34,208 nt of DNA from Acidobacteriota bacterium (GTDB taxonomy: Bacteria; Acidobacteriota; Terriglobia; 20CM-2-55-15), in assembly GCA_003222815.1 (NCBI GenBank), contig QHXC01000165.1, forward strand, positions 1 to 34,208, in the 5' to 3' direction. Of the stretch, positions 16,582-23,941 are shown piece after piece (the first letter of the stretch is position 1; each line of letters opens with the position of its first letter). The notes under the pieces are model-generated. The model saw nothing but the letters and a program-made list of their open reading frames with translations, did not search any database and was not told the origin of the DNA. The translations under genes and the position numbers were made by a program.

Positions 16582-17181
16582 ATCCAAGAAAACTTCAGTT
16601 GGCCGACGTAAGTTTCTGGCAGGCGCGGCTGCAGGTGCAGCAGCGCTGGTTTCGAAACCGCAGGGAGGGAAAGTGCAGGAACCTCAAGATCACGATCACG
16701 ACCACCAGGTGGTTCCTTCGGATCTCACGCTGCGGACGAAGGCGCCCGAATCATTAAGAAGCGTTTGCTCGGCGACGCCAACGCAGCGATCCGAGAGGTA
16801 GGCTATGGCGGATCGCAGGGCGAACACATGGTTGTGGTCGAGAACGGTCCCAAGTTGCACAACATCGTGGTCTGCACGTTGTGCTCGTGTTATCCGTGGC
16901 CGGTGCTAGGTCTGCCGCCAGTCTGGTACAAGTCCGCACCTTATCGCTCGCGCGCGGTCATCGACCCGCGCGGAGTCTTGCGCGAATTCGGGCTTGAGTT
17001 GGCGGAGGATGTGGAGATACGCGTTTGGGACAGCACGGCCGAGGTGCGCTACCTCGTGCTGCCCGAACGCCCGGCAGGCACCGAGAAGATGAGTGAAGAG
17101 GAGCTTGCCGCGCTGGTCTCGCGCGATGCGATGGTCGGCGTCGCTAAGGTCACGGCCCCTCAGACGGGAGGTAAGGCATGA
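16574..17181 (+). pseudogene. nthA: Nitrile hydratase alpha subunit with Tat signal, internal deletion and frameshift
   Basis: Frame 1 (16574-16801) gives [25 protein letters not shown], a clear twin-arginine signal, then a His/Asp-rich [22 protein letters not shown], the usual N-terminal opening of nitrile hydratase alpha. Frame 2 (about 16759-17181) gives [22 protein letters not shown] and [18 protein letters not shown], the metal site; the VCTLCSC form with Thr is that of cobalt-type enzymes. By comparison with the family, about 40 residues between ALESL and KKRLL are missing, with a change of frame, so the full chain cannot be made. A TTG at 16765 could start a 138-residue fragment keeping the metal site. 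The enzyme hydrates nitriles to amides; thiocyanate hydrolase gamma is a related alternative. The TGA overlaps nthB. Confidence 0.82.
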
Positions 17182-17837
17182 ACGGTGTGCACGACATGGG
17201 CGGCATGCATGGTATGGGCCCAATTGAACACGAGAAGAACGAACCTGTCTTCCATGCACCGTGGGAGGCGCGGGCGTACGCGCTGAACCGAGCGATGGGA
17301 GCCTGGGGCAAGTGGAACATCGATGCCTCGCGGCACGCAAAAGAAGTCATCCCAGCGACCGAATATCTGCGCATGAGCTATTACGAAAAATGGATCACCG
17401 GGCTTGTAGAACTTATGGTCGAGCACGGCCTCGTCACACGTCAAGAGGTCGCGAGCGGCAAGCCGGCGACGGGTGCGCCCAAAGCTACGCCGGCGTTGAC
17501 GGCCGACGCGGTCGCACGAACGCTTGGAGTCGGTGCACCAACAAGCCGCGACGTGGCAGTTGCCCCGCGCTTCAAAGTGGGTCAGCATGTGCGCGCCCGC
17601 AACATCCACCCGGCGGGTCACACGCGCTTGCCTCGGTACGCGCGAGGCAAGCTGGGCACGATCGCTCGTGATCACGGCGTCTTCGTCTTTCCAGACACCA
17701 ACGCCCATTTTCTCGGTGAAAAGCCACAGCACGTTTACTCCGTACGCTTCGCGGCACGCGAATTGTGGGGTGAAAAGGCCGGGCGCCGCGATGCTGTCTA
17801 CATCGACCTGTGGGATGACCACCTTGAACAAGCCTGA
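17178..17837 (+). CDS. nthB: Nitrile hydratase beta subunit
   Basis: A 219-residue protein of the usual length. The N-terminus [21 protein letters not shown] is the beta-subunit hallmark, followed by [20 protein letters not shown] and [19 protein letters not shown], a hinge rich in Ala/Pro/Thr, and the SH3-like C-terminal barrel [26 protein letters not shown]...[14 protein letters not shown]...[11 protein letters not shown]. It forms the heterodimer with alpha and contributes arginines near the metal centre. It starts at ATG 17178, overlapping the alpha stop as ATGA. It has no export signal, so if the alpha subunit is sent through Tat the beta subunit would have to travel with it. It appears intact. 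Confidence 0.95.
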   Translation: MNGVHDMGGMHGMGPIEHEKNEPVFHAPWEARAYALNRAMGAWGKWNIDASRHAKEVIPATEYLRMSYYEKWITGLVELMVEHGLVTRQEVASGKPATGAPKATPALTADAVARTLGVGAPTSRDVAVAPRFKVGQHVRARNIHPAGHTRLPRYARGKLGTIARDHGVFVFPDTNAHFLGEKPQHVYSVRFAARELWGEKAGRRDAVYIDLWDDHLEQA

Positions 17838-18192
17838 TCTAACCCCGGATGCCGAGCGCCTCCGAGAACTGCCGCGCCTTCCGCGCGAAGAGGGCGAGCC
17901 GGTTTTTGCGGAACCTTGGGAGGCCCAGGCGTTCGCGCTCGCCGTCAAGCTCTCCGAGCAAGGACATTTCACCTGGAAGGAGTGGGCGGCCGCTCTGGCT
18001 AGCGAACTCCAGGCTGCGGCCAGCCGCGGTGAACCCGACGACGGCTCGCATTATTATCAGCATTGGCTAGCGGCTCTCGAAGGTCTGGTTGCGGCCAAAG
18101 GATTGATGGATCCTGCAGCGCTCGCCGCACGCAAGGAGGAATGGGCGGAAGCGTATCGCCGTACGCCACACGGAAAACCCGTGGAGCTGTGA
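17815..18192 (+). CDS. Nitrile hydratase accessory (activator) protein
   Basis: The ORF track starts at 17524; the real start is ATG 17815 ([18 protein letters not shown]), overlapping the nthB end by 23 nt, giving 125 residues. REEGEPVFAEPWEAQAFALAVKL, HFTWKEWAAALASEL and YYQHWLAALEGLVAAKGLM match the nitrile hydratase accessory family, which resembles the beta-subunit N-terminus and delivers the metal (cobalt in this class) into alpha. The order alpha-beta-accessory is the common cobalt-type arrangement. It appears intact. That this chaperone normally works in the cytoplasm fits with Tat export of an already loaded enzyme. Confidence 0.9.
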   Translation: MTTLNKPDLTPDAERLRELPRLPREEGEPVFAEPWEAQAFALAVKLSEQGHFTWKEWAAALASELQAAASRGEPDDGSHYYQHWLAALEGLVAAKGLMDPAALAARKEEWAEAYRRTPHGKPVEL

Positions 18193-18318
18193 CCAGCGAA
18201 ACGGACGCCGGCAAGTAGGTCACAGTCTGGAAGAAGCAAGCAGACGGGAGTTGGAAAGTCATTCGTGGATACATTCAACTCCGATTTGCCGCCTGCACCG
18301 CCAACACGTGGCAAATAG
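18193..18318 (+). pseudogene. Fossil C-terminus of a DUF4440/SnoaL-like protein
   Basis: Read directly after the accessory gene, the frame gives TSETDAGK, a TAG, then VTVWKKQADGSWKVI, and after skipping one base VDTFNSDLPPAPPTRGK and a TAG at 18316-18318. This is the well-known C-terminal pattern of DUF4440 (NTF2-like) proteins, GxYVTVWKKQADGSWKVVxDxxNSD. A stop where Tyr is expected (TAC/TAT to TAG) and a one-base frameshift show decay. No 5' part of such a gene is visible, so most of it was deleted at the junction with the nitrile hydratase cluster. Confidence 0.65.
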
Positions 18319-18334
18319 TGAACCTGGAGCAATC

Positions 18335-19993
18335 ATGACGGGACGAAAGCATTTCGGATTTCTTGTCATGTTGATATCGGTAGCGACGCACACGTCTGTA
18401 TTTGCGCAAACTCCGTGTGCCGGGTCGCGCGATCTCAGGTTGATCAATGGCAGGATTCACACGATGGACAAGAAAGACTCCGTCGTGCCCGAAGTCACGA
18501 TTCAGGAAGGAATTTTCGCCGCCGTAGGCAAAGCCGCGAACTTAAGGCTTAACCCCTGCACTAAGGTCATTGACCTGAGTGGCCGAACTGTCGTCCCAGG
18601 GCTCGTCGATAACCACAATCATATCGTCCTGCTGGGCATGCGGCCGGGCCATGACGTCCGCCTGGAAACGGCCGCATCGATCGCAGAAGTACAGGCCATA
18701 CTCAAGGCGAAAGCGAAGACTGTACCGCCGGGAGCTTTTATCACGACGCTGGGCGACTGGAACATCAAGCAATTTGCCGAGAAGCGGTTGCCGACGCTAG
18801 CAGAGCTGGACGAGGCGCTGCCCAATCATCCCTACCTTATGAACGGCGGTGGTGGAACTGTGACGAACAGCCCCGGCAAAACATTTTTCGAGGGCAGGGG
18901 CATTGTCGTCAGTCCGGCAGGCGCTATTGCCAACGGCCCACCTTTCCTGGCAGCGCTAAACCTGTTGCGCGCAATCCAGACTTTTGAGGACATGAAGCGA
19001 GGAACGCTTGATGCGATGACCTATACCGCCAGCATGGGTCTGACGACAAACGTCGACATGGGGGCTTTCACAATTCCCGGCACGCCAGACATGCAAGATG
19101 CAGCCATCGCGGACAACGTGGAGAGCTTGAATCCGTGGACCATGTATGACGCGTTCATGGCCTTGCACCGGGAACGGAAGCTCACCACACGTCTGCGCAT
19201 TTTCTTTCTCACGCAGGACACACGCCCCGATGTTCCCATCCTGAAACAGCGGCTGCTCAACTCCTTCCCCAACTTCGGCGATGACATGCTGAAGACCGCA
19301 GGCATCGGCGAGTTTGCGGCGGCGTGGCGTTTCCAGGCAGGCAACACACCCACAAACTACGAGACAGCCTTGCAGCTCGTCGCGAAGCAGGGGTGGGCAT
19401 TTCAGCAACACACGTTGTCGCTGGCCGAGGACCAGTTCACGACGAGCACTTTCGAGAAGGTAAATGCGGTCACGCCGATTGCCGACTTGCGCTGGTCAAT
19501 TGGCCACGTGCCCCGCATAGACAGGCCGACGCTCGATCGGTTGAAGGCCATCGGCGCCGGTGTCGCGGTCCATGGATGGTTGTACCTGTCTGGCTCCCCC
19601 GGAAACGGCGGGCCGCCATTTCGAACAATTTTGGACAGCGGAATTCATGTGGGCGCCGGCTCGGATGCGGCTGCGGTGTCCGTGTTCGATCCGTGGCTGG
19701 AGATCTACTACATGGTCACAGGCAAAAACTCCGCGGGGGAACTGATTAACGACGGGCAACAGATACCGCGGATGGACGCCCTGCGCCTGTACACGGCGGC
19801 AAACGGCTGGTTTCTCCATGAGGAGGACAAGCTTGGAACGATCGAGCCAGGCAAGTTAGGTGACCTGGTCGTGCTCAGCGACGATTTTTTCGATCCAAGG
19901 AAAGTATCAGATGAGGCGATCAAGAAGCTGAAGTCCGTGCTCACTGTCGTCGACGGAAAAGTTGTGCACAACGAAATGACTCAGGGCCGGTAG
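18335..19993 (+). CDS. YtcJ-like exported amidohydrolase (amidohydrolase_3 family)
   Basis: The ORF track starts at 18251; I choose ATG 18335 because GGAG lies 5-6 nt upstream and a signal peptide follows (FLVMLISVATHTSVFAQ), giving 552 residues. Family features are: RLINGRIHTMD, the metal motif GLVDNHNHIVLLG (HxH), FQQHTLSLAED (His), SIGHVPRID (His), GAGSDAAAVSVFDPWLEIYYMV (Asp) and the C-terminal LGTIEPGKLGDLVVLSDDFF. The metal-dependent amidohydrolase_3/YtcJ family cleaves amide or ester bonds in poorly defined substrates. It sits downstream of nitrile hydratase genes, which make amides, so a nitrile-to-amide-to-acid route is conceivable but the intervening fossil makes cotranscription doubtful. 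It appears intact. Confidence 0.88.
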   Translation: MTGRKHFGFLVMLISVATHTSVFAQTPCAGSRDLRLINGRIHTMDKKDSVVPEVTIQEGIFAAVGKAANLRLNPCTKVIDLSGRTVVPGLVDNHNHIVLLGMRPGHDVRLETAASIAEVQAILKAKAKTVPPGAFITTLGDWNIKQFAEKRLPTLAELDEALPNHPYLMNGGGGTVTNSPGKTFFEGRGIVVSPAGAIANGPPFLAALNLLRAIQTFEDMKRGTLDAMTYTASMGLTTNVDMGAFTIPGTPDMQDAAIADNVESLNPWTMYDAFMALHRERKLTTRLRIFFLTQDTRPDVPILKQRLLNSFPNFGDDMLKTAGIGEFAAAWRFQAGNTPTNYETALQLVAKQGWAFQQHTLSLAEDQFTTSTFEKVNAVTPIADLRWSIGHVPRIDRPTLDRLKAIGAGVAVHGWLYLSGSPGNGGPPFRTILDSGIHVGAGSDAAAVSVFDPWLEIYYMVTGKNSAGELINDGQQIPRMDALRLYTAANGWFLHEEDKLGTIEPGKLGDLVVLSDDFFDPRKVSDEAIKKLKSVLTVVDGKVVHNEMTQGR

Positions 19994-20120
19994 AAAAGAT
20001 CGGGCACCTGTAGGTACCGGAAAACATAGTGTCTGGGGTCGAGCCTGGGCCGAGCCCTTGCGTGGTTGGTTATGATTGTGGTCCGATGCTTGCACGAGGA
20101 CTCGTGGGAGTAATTACACG

Positions 20121-20435
20121 GTGCTGAAAATCACACCAGTCCGAGAAGACGAAAAGTCCCTCAGGCTTCGGCTGTGCGGCCAGTTCACTAAGGAATATGT
20201 TGGGGAGCTGGAGCGCGCGCTCTTGCATGACAGCATCGAAACCCAGACCGTGGCGCTCGACCTTGCAAATGTGACCTTTGTAGACCGCGAAGCGATGGTC
20301 TTTCTCTGTTCAGCCAAGGCGAGGAATATTGCTATCGAGAATTGTCCTTCCTACGTGATCCGCTGGATCCAACAGGAGCGGCTCTGCGGCCCCTCCGCCG
20401 AGGATCCTCAACAGCCCGAGTCCTCCAAACCGTAA
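20121..20435 (+). CDS. Small STAS-like domain protein
   Basis: I start it at GTG 20121 behind GGGAG (spacing about 10 nt); the ORF-track start at 20076 would add 15 residues with no family character. The 104 residues begin LKITPVREDEKSLRLRLCGQFTKEY, then VGELERALLHDSIETQTVALDLANVTFVDREAMVFLCSAK, the alternating strand/helix pattern of STAS (anti-anti-sigma) domains, with the helix after VTFVDREA where the phosphorylatable Ser/Thr would normally lie. Here that place has Asp-Arg-Glu, so phosphorylation control may be absent. No partner anti-sigma kinase is nearby. The C-terminal tail is Pro/Ser-rich. Confidence 0.7.
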   Translation: MLKITPVREDEKSLRLRLCGQFTKEYVGELERALLHDSIETQTVALDLANVTFVDREAMVFLCSAKARNIAIENCPSYVIRWIQQERLCGPSAEDPQQPESSKP

Positions 20436-20463
20436 AGCTTTAGTCCTGAATTCTGAGTTCTGA

Positions 20464-20505
20464 GTTGTGAGTTCTGAGTAAAACTCACAACTCAAAACTC
20501 ACAAC
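20464..20505. repeat. AT-rich hairpin of GAGTT/AACTC repeats
   Basis: GTTGTGAGTTCTGAGT (20464-20479) pairs with ACTCAAAACTCACAAC (20490-20505), 15 of 16 positions, around a 10-nt loop; it extends leftward as further TTCTGAGTTCTGAG units. It lies 29 bp after the STAS gene stop and could act as a weak terminator or be an intergenic dispersed repeat. Confidence 0.6.
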
Positions 20506-20579
20506 GTTTGCTTCTGGTACACGTCTTGCACAGCGTTGCGGTGAACGCCGGAATAAGAAGACGGTACCGGAAGTGACGC

Positions 20580-20729
20580 ATGATTTACGAACTGATTCCC
20601 ATTCTGATTTTTCTCGGGTTGTGGTTGATCGCAGGTATCGCGCTGATTACGGATGCAAGTGTTCGCGCCTTTAGAAGCATTCAAGTGAGCCTGCGTGACC
20701 GGAGGAGGCAACCGTGCTCTATTTGCTGA
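20580..20729 (+). CDS. 49-residue single-span membrane protein
   Basis: Too short for the ORF track. ATG 20580 follows GGAAG by about 6 nt. The product IYELIPILIFLGLWLIAGIALIT... has one hydrophobic span (about residues 4-24) and a basic C-terminus (VSLRDRRRQ). Its last 16 bases overlap the next gene, whose strong GGAGGAGG Shine-Dalgarno lies inside this frame, so the two are likely coupled. Family not recognised. Confidence 0.55.
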   Translation: MIYELIPILIFLGLWLIAGIALITDASVRAFRSIQVSLRDRRRQPCSIC

Positions 20730-20938
20730 AAGTCTACGTCTTGGTGGCTGCGCCTGTTTTTGGTCTGTCCGGATTGATTATCGTTGGTTTGTTTTTCGTG
20801 ACGACGTCGCAATTTCGCGAACTTTTTCGCGACGCGGCCGGTCACCTCCGCTCATTCCGCGCAAGATTCAACGACTTAGTAATTGGCAAAGCCTTTGCTA
20901 TGCACTCGGCCGTCAGCAAAGGAGGTTTCAGACAATGA
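20714..20938 (+). CDS. 74-residue single-span membrane protein
   Basis: GTG start at 20714 with a near-ideal GGAGGAGG Shine-Dalgarno at 20700-20707. The product has one membrane span (about residues 4-28, LKVYVLVAAPVFGLSGLIIVGLF) and a basic amphipathic C-terminal half (FRELFRDAAGHLRSFRARF). Its TGA overlaps the ATG of the outer-membrane barrel gene as ATGA. The three overlapping genes probably form one operon. Function unknown; a membrane anchor or assembly helper for the barrel is only a guess. Confidence 0.6.
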   Translation: MLYLLKVYVLVAAPVFGLSGLIIVGLFFVTTSQFRELFRDAAGHLRSFRARFNDLVIGKAFAMHSAVSKGGFRQ

Positions 20939-21561
20939 ATAGATCAATCGTTTTGAAAAAGGAAATCGGCGGATTCTTGGCTGTCATTGCTGCATTGTTC
21001 GTTTTCACAACGACAGCAACGGCACAGGTGGAGCTTCCATCACAAATCAGTTTTCAAGGAACTGCTTTGGTGACGAAGGACACTACTGAAGGGACGACCT
21101 CTCACAGCGCTACGAAGTCCGGCGGCTTTCTCCTTGGATATTCCTACCAGTTCAATCGTTGGGCGGGTGTTGAAGGCAATTACGGCTACACGCGTAATAC
21201 CCAGAACTATATCGGACTGACCCGGTCATCACTAGAAGCGGACTTTCACGAAATCACAGGAGCGTTCGTGGCGCATTTCCCCTTGAATGTTTCGAAGGTC
21301 CGTCCCTACGCTTTGGCGGGCACCGGCGCCTTGGTGTGCGAGCCCACCGATAAATTCGTCGTCACCGGAGCCGGACGGCAAACCAAAGCCGCGTTCCTGT
21401 ACGGAGGCGGAGTGGACTTTGATGTTGCGCACAACTTCGGCGTGCGTGCAGAGTATCGCGGACTCGTATACAAGGTGCCGGACTTTACACTCGACAGCTT
21501 GAACCTCGATAAAGTGACCCACCTGGCACAACCTTCCGTCGGATTCTATTTCCGATTCTGA
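20935..21561 (+). CDS. Outer-membrane beta-barrel protein (OmpA/OmpW-like 8-strand type)
   Basis: ATG 20935 follows AAAGGAGG by 7 nt; the ORF-track start at 20695 lies inside other genes. The 208 residues carry a signal peptide ending TTTATAQ, then alternating strands: GGFLLGYSYQFNRWAGVEGNYGYTR, EITGAFVAHFPL, VRPYALAGTGAL, KAAFLYGGGVDFDVAHNFGVRAEYRGLVYK and a terminal QPSVGFYFRF, whose final Phe is the BAM assembly signal. This is an eight-strand barrel of the outer_membrane beta-barrel (OMP_b-brl) type, and the role is unknown. A GC-rich hairpin (CCCGCTGTCC/GGACGGCGGG) just past the stop may terminate the operon. Confidence 0.82.
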   Translation: MNRSIVLKKEIGGFLAVIAALFVFTTTATAQVELPSQISFQGTALVTKDTTEGTTSHSATKSGGFLLGYSYQFNRWAGVEGNYGYTRNTQNYIGLTRSSLEADFHEITGAFVAHFPLNVSKVRPYALAGTGALVCEPTDKFVVTGAGRQTKAAFLYGGGVDFDVAHNFGVRAEYRGLVYKVPDFTLDSLNLDKVTHLAQPSVGFYFRF

Positions 21562-21656
21562 TTACTCACCACACAAACCCCGCTGTCCTCGTTTTCACGG
21601 GGACGGCGGGCGGTCCGTGAAATGGCATTCCCCTCCTGGGCTCCTTGGTTCAGGAG

Positions 21657-21854
21657 GGCTTTGTACAAAAAGTCACTTGCTGGTTTCCGAACATCGCCGA
21701 TTCGCATTCGCCGATCGCCAATGTCTAACAGCCATGTGCAAGCAGCCAAAGCAATTGCCGAGGATATTGCACATCTTTGTTGCGTACCTGACGATTGGCG
21801 ATTGCAGATTTCAGATCTAGCTGCGTGGCCGTTGCCGACTTTTTGTGCAAAGCC
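21657..21854 (+). mobile_element. MITE-like element, copy A
   Basis: A 198-bp element with 18-bp terminal inverted repeats, GGCTTTGTACAAAAAGTC and GACTTTTTGTGCAAAGCC, one mismatch. TTCAGGAGG occurs directly repeated at both outer ends (21649-21657, 21856-21864), consistent with a target-site duplication of about 8-9 bp. It encodes no protein. The second copy (23692-23888) is its reverse complement with roughly ten differences by eye. The absence of a transposase is typical of a MITE mobilised in trans. Confidence 0.82.
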
Positions 21855-22003
21855 ATTCAGGAGGAATCCGCGGCTCGCGAGTCACTTCACGATTTCGCGA
21901 AGAATTTCGCGGTTCACTCATGCAATGTTCGAACAAACCGCCATTGCTCAGTTAGTTGCTTATGGCAACTGCGTTGCAGTTCAAGCCGCGACGGGAGGGC
22001 AAC

Positions 22004-22186
22004 ATGATTCGCATCAGAGTTCAATACGACGCACGCAATCGGACATTCAAGCTTGTCGATCAGGAATTCAGAACCATCCTCGAAGGCGATGCGATTTACG
22101 ACTTGGGCATACCGCTAACGCTTGAAGAATCCGACGAAGAGGATGACTTCACTGTAGTGAACAACATTCCGATTGCTCATGCATAA
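22004..22186 (+). CDS. Small acidic protein, 60 residues, unknown function
   Basis: The ORF track begins at 21956; ATG 22004 has the proper GGAGGG Shine-Dalgarno. The product is IRIRVQYDARNRTFKLVDQEFRTILEGDAIYDLGIPLTLEESDEEDDFTVVNNIPIAHA: a short beta-strand-rich start and a very acidic stretch (EESDEEDD). No export signal is visible. I do not recognise a family. It lies between MITE copy A and the RND operon and may be its own gene or belong to the operon; the next ORF starts 27 bp later. Confidence 0.65.
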   Translation: MIRIRVQYDARNRTFKLVDQEFRTILEGDAIYDLGIPLTLEESDEEDDFTVVNNIPIAHA

Positions 22187-22213
22187 CCCGACGGTACGAA
22201 AAGGAGGAAAGTT

Positions 22214-22354
22214 ATGTCCACCAATTCGGTTTCAATTTCATCTCACGGCCCGCAAGCCATCACTGTCATGAAGAACGCTTCGATGCTGGGAGCGGGACTC
22301 CTTATCGCTAGCTTTGGCTCCGGACCGTTAAGTTTGGAAAGGAATGTCCAGTGA
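22214..22354 (+). CDS. 46-residue microprotein coupled to the RND adaptor
   Basis: Too short for the ORF track. ATG 22214 follows a strong AAGGAGGAAA Shine-Dalgarno. The product STNSVSISSHGPQAITVMKNASMLGAGLLIASFGSGPLSLERNVQ has one hydrophobic patch (about residues 23-34). Its TGA (22352-22354) overlaps the GTG start of the adaptor (22351-22353), so ribosomes could pass straight on. It may be a leader peptide for translational coupling or a small membrane subunit. Confidence 0.55.
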   Translation: MSTNSVSISSHGPQAITVMKNASMLGAGLLIASFGSGPLSLERNVQ

Positions 22355-23661
22355 AGTCTTCAAATGCTTATTCACGGCTCCTCGCGACGCTGCTTATCAC
22401 AGCAGGCCTGACGCTAGCCGGTTGCAACACGCAAGCAAGCATCTCGAACGCGGCTTCATCTCCATCAGCAACGGAAGTCTCTGTGATCACCGTGAGTGCG
22501 GAAGACACGCCCATATACAACGAGTACGCGGCGCAGACTTTTGCTCGCGACATGGTCGAGGTGCGCGGCCGAGTGGATGGCTACATCGAGAAGCGTCTAT
22601 TCGAAACCGGTTCAGATGTGAAGGCCGGGCAGCCGCTGTACATCCTAGATCTCCGTCCTTATGAAGCCGAGGTAGAAAAGGCCCGGGGTGACTTGTCACA
22701 GAGTCACGCAAATCAAGAGTTCGCCGCCCGGCAGGTCGCCCTGCTTCAGGCCGAAGCGGACCTCGCACAAGCTCAAGCGAACCTTCTTAAAGCGCAGCAG
22801 GATGTGGATCGCCTGCGTCCGCTCGTGAAACAGGAGGCCGCACCGCTTCAGGACCTGGACAATGCTGTCGCTGCTCTGCAAGCGAACCAGGCCAACGTTC
22901 GTGCCAGGCAAGCCAGCGTGGAGCAAGCCCGGCTTTCAACCAAAGCTCAAATCGAAACGACAGCCGGTCAGGTGGAATCTCAGAAAGCGTCGCTTCGGTC
23001 CGCAGAGCTGAATCTAGAATACGCCACGATTCGCGCGCCGATCAGCGGGCGGATTGGCGACAGTCTCGTCCAGGCCGGCGGCCTCGTCACACGCGCTTCT
23101 GCCCAGCCGCTCACAACGATCGTTCCGCTCGATGTGATCTGGGTGCGGTTCAAGCTGAGCGAAGGTGAGTACTTCGATTATGAACGGAGGAAAGAGAAGG
23201 AGCCCAATCGAAGCATTCCCCTGGAATTGATCCTTGCCGACGGCAAACTCTATCCACATGTCGGGCGTATCCAAAACACGGTCAACCAGGTCGATTCCAA
23301 GACGGGAACCATAGAGATTCAAGCGACGTTCCCGAATCCCGAGCGAACGCTTCTCCCCGGCCAGTTCGGACAATTGCGGATGCGCGTCGAAGATCGCAAG
23401 GACGCGATTCTCGTTCCGCAGAGGGCCGTGCAGGAATTGCAGGGACTGCAGTCGGTGTTGACGGTCGGCCCGCAGAATAAAGTTCTGGCTCGCACCATCG
23501 TGACCGGCGAACGCGTGGGCGAGCGCTGGGTCGTGCTGAAGGGGCTGGCGGCTGGCGAGCGCGTCATCGTGGAAGGAATCCAGAAGGCGATGCCGGGAAC
23601 TGTGGTAGACCCAAAACCCTACGAAGCCGCCTCAGGATCGGAGACTTACGGTGTCCCATGA
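22351..23661 (+). CDS. RND efflux membrane-fusion (adaptor) lipoprotein, AcrA/MexA type
   Basis: A 436-residue adaptor starting at GTG. The lipobox LTLAGC puts the acylated Cys at residue 25, so it is an inner-membrane-anchored periplasmic lipoprotein. The order is beta-barrel start TPIYNEYAAQTFARDMVEVRGRVDGYIEKRLFE, lipoyl half GSDVKAGQPLYILDLRPYE, a long alpha hairpin (about 110-215; LLQAEADLAQAQANLLKAQQDVDRLRPLVKQEA), second lipoyl half YATIRAPISGRIGDSLVQAGGLV, then the beta-barrel and membrane-proximal domains ending at KAMPGTVVDPKP. It should join the inner-membrane pump to the outer-membrane factor. It appears intact. Pump and outer-membrane factor follow, separated by MITE copy B, which lies in the 280-bp gap. 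Confidence 0.93.
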   Translation: MKSSNAYSRLLATLLITAGLTLAGCNTQASISNAASSPSATEVSVITVSAEDTPIYNEYAAQTFARDMVEVRGRVDGYIEKRLFETGSDVKAGQPLYILDLRPYEAEVEKARGDLSQSHANQEFAARQVALLQAEADLAQAQANLLKAQQDVDRLRPLVKQEAAPLQDLDNAVAALQANQANVRARQASVEQARLSTKAQIETTAGQVESQKASLRSAELNLEYATIRAPISGRIGDSLVQAGGLVTRASAQPLTTIVPLDVIWVRFKLSEGEYFDYERRKEKEPNRSIPLELILADGKLYPHVGRIQNTVNQVDSKTGTIEIQATFPNPERTLLPGQFGQLRMRVEDRKDAILVPQRAVQELQGLQSVLTVGPQNKVLARTIVTGERVGERWVVLKGLAAGERVIVEGIQKAMPGTVVDPKPYEAASGSETYGVP

Positions 23662-23691
23662 ATCGCATGTGAATCGGACTGCTCTCCTGAC

Positions 23692-23888
23692 GGCTTTGCA
23701 CAAAAGTCGGGCACGGCCACGCAGCTAGATCTGAAATCTGCAATCGCCAATCGTCAGGTAAGCAACAAAGATATGCAATATCCTCAGCAATTGCTTTGGC
23801 TGATTGCACATGGCTGTTAGACATTGGCGATCGGCGAATGCGAATCGGCGATGTTCAGAAAGCAGCAAGTGACTTTTTGTGCAAAGCC
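23692..23888 (-). mobile_element. MITE-like element, copy B (inverted relative to copy A)
   Basis: A 197-bp element, reverse complement of copy A with roughly ten mismatches or indels by eye. It ends in GGCTTTGCACAAAAGTC and GACTTTTTGTGCAAAGCC; flanking CTCCTG appears on both sides as a candidate target duplication. It sits between the RND adaptor and pump genes. With copy A it brackets 22004-23661, which could be inverted by recombination between copies. Confidence 0.82.
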
Positions 23889-23908
23889 CCCTCCTGTTCC
23901 AGGAGGGG
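23888..23908. repeat. CCCCTCCTG hairpin in front of the RND pump gene
   Basis: CCCCTCCTG (23888-23896), loop TTC, CAGGAGGGG (23900-23908): a perfect 9-bp stem. Similar text recurs at 33968-33984 (CTCCTGTTCCAGGGGGG) and 21631-21658, so it is a small dispersed repeat and a possible terminator-like or mRNA-stability element. Confidence 0.55.
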
Positions 23909-23941
23909 ACTCAAGGTTATCGGTAGAAAGGACAGTGAGAT

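Noticed and set aside
21622-22125. ORFs across the MITE (SNSHVQAAKAIAEDIAH...)
   Set aside because: The same reading appears in both MITE copies only because the DNA is duplicated; it has no start signal and runs out through the terminal repeats.
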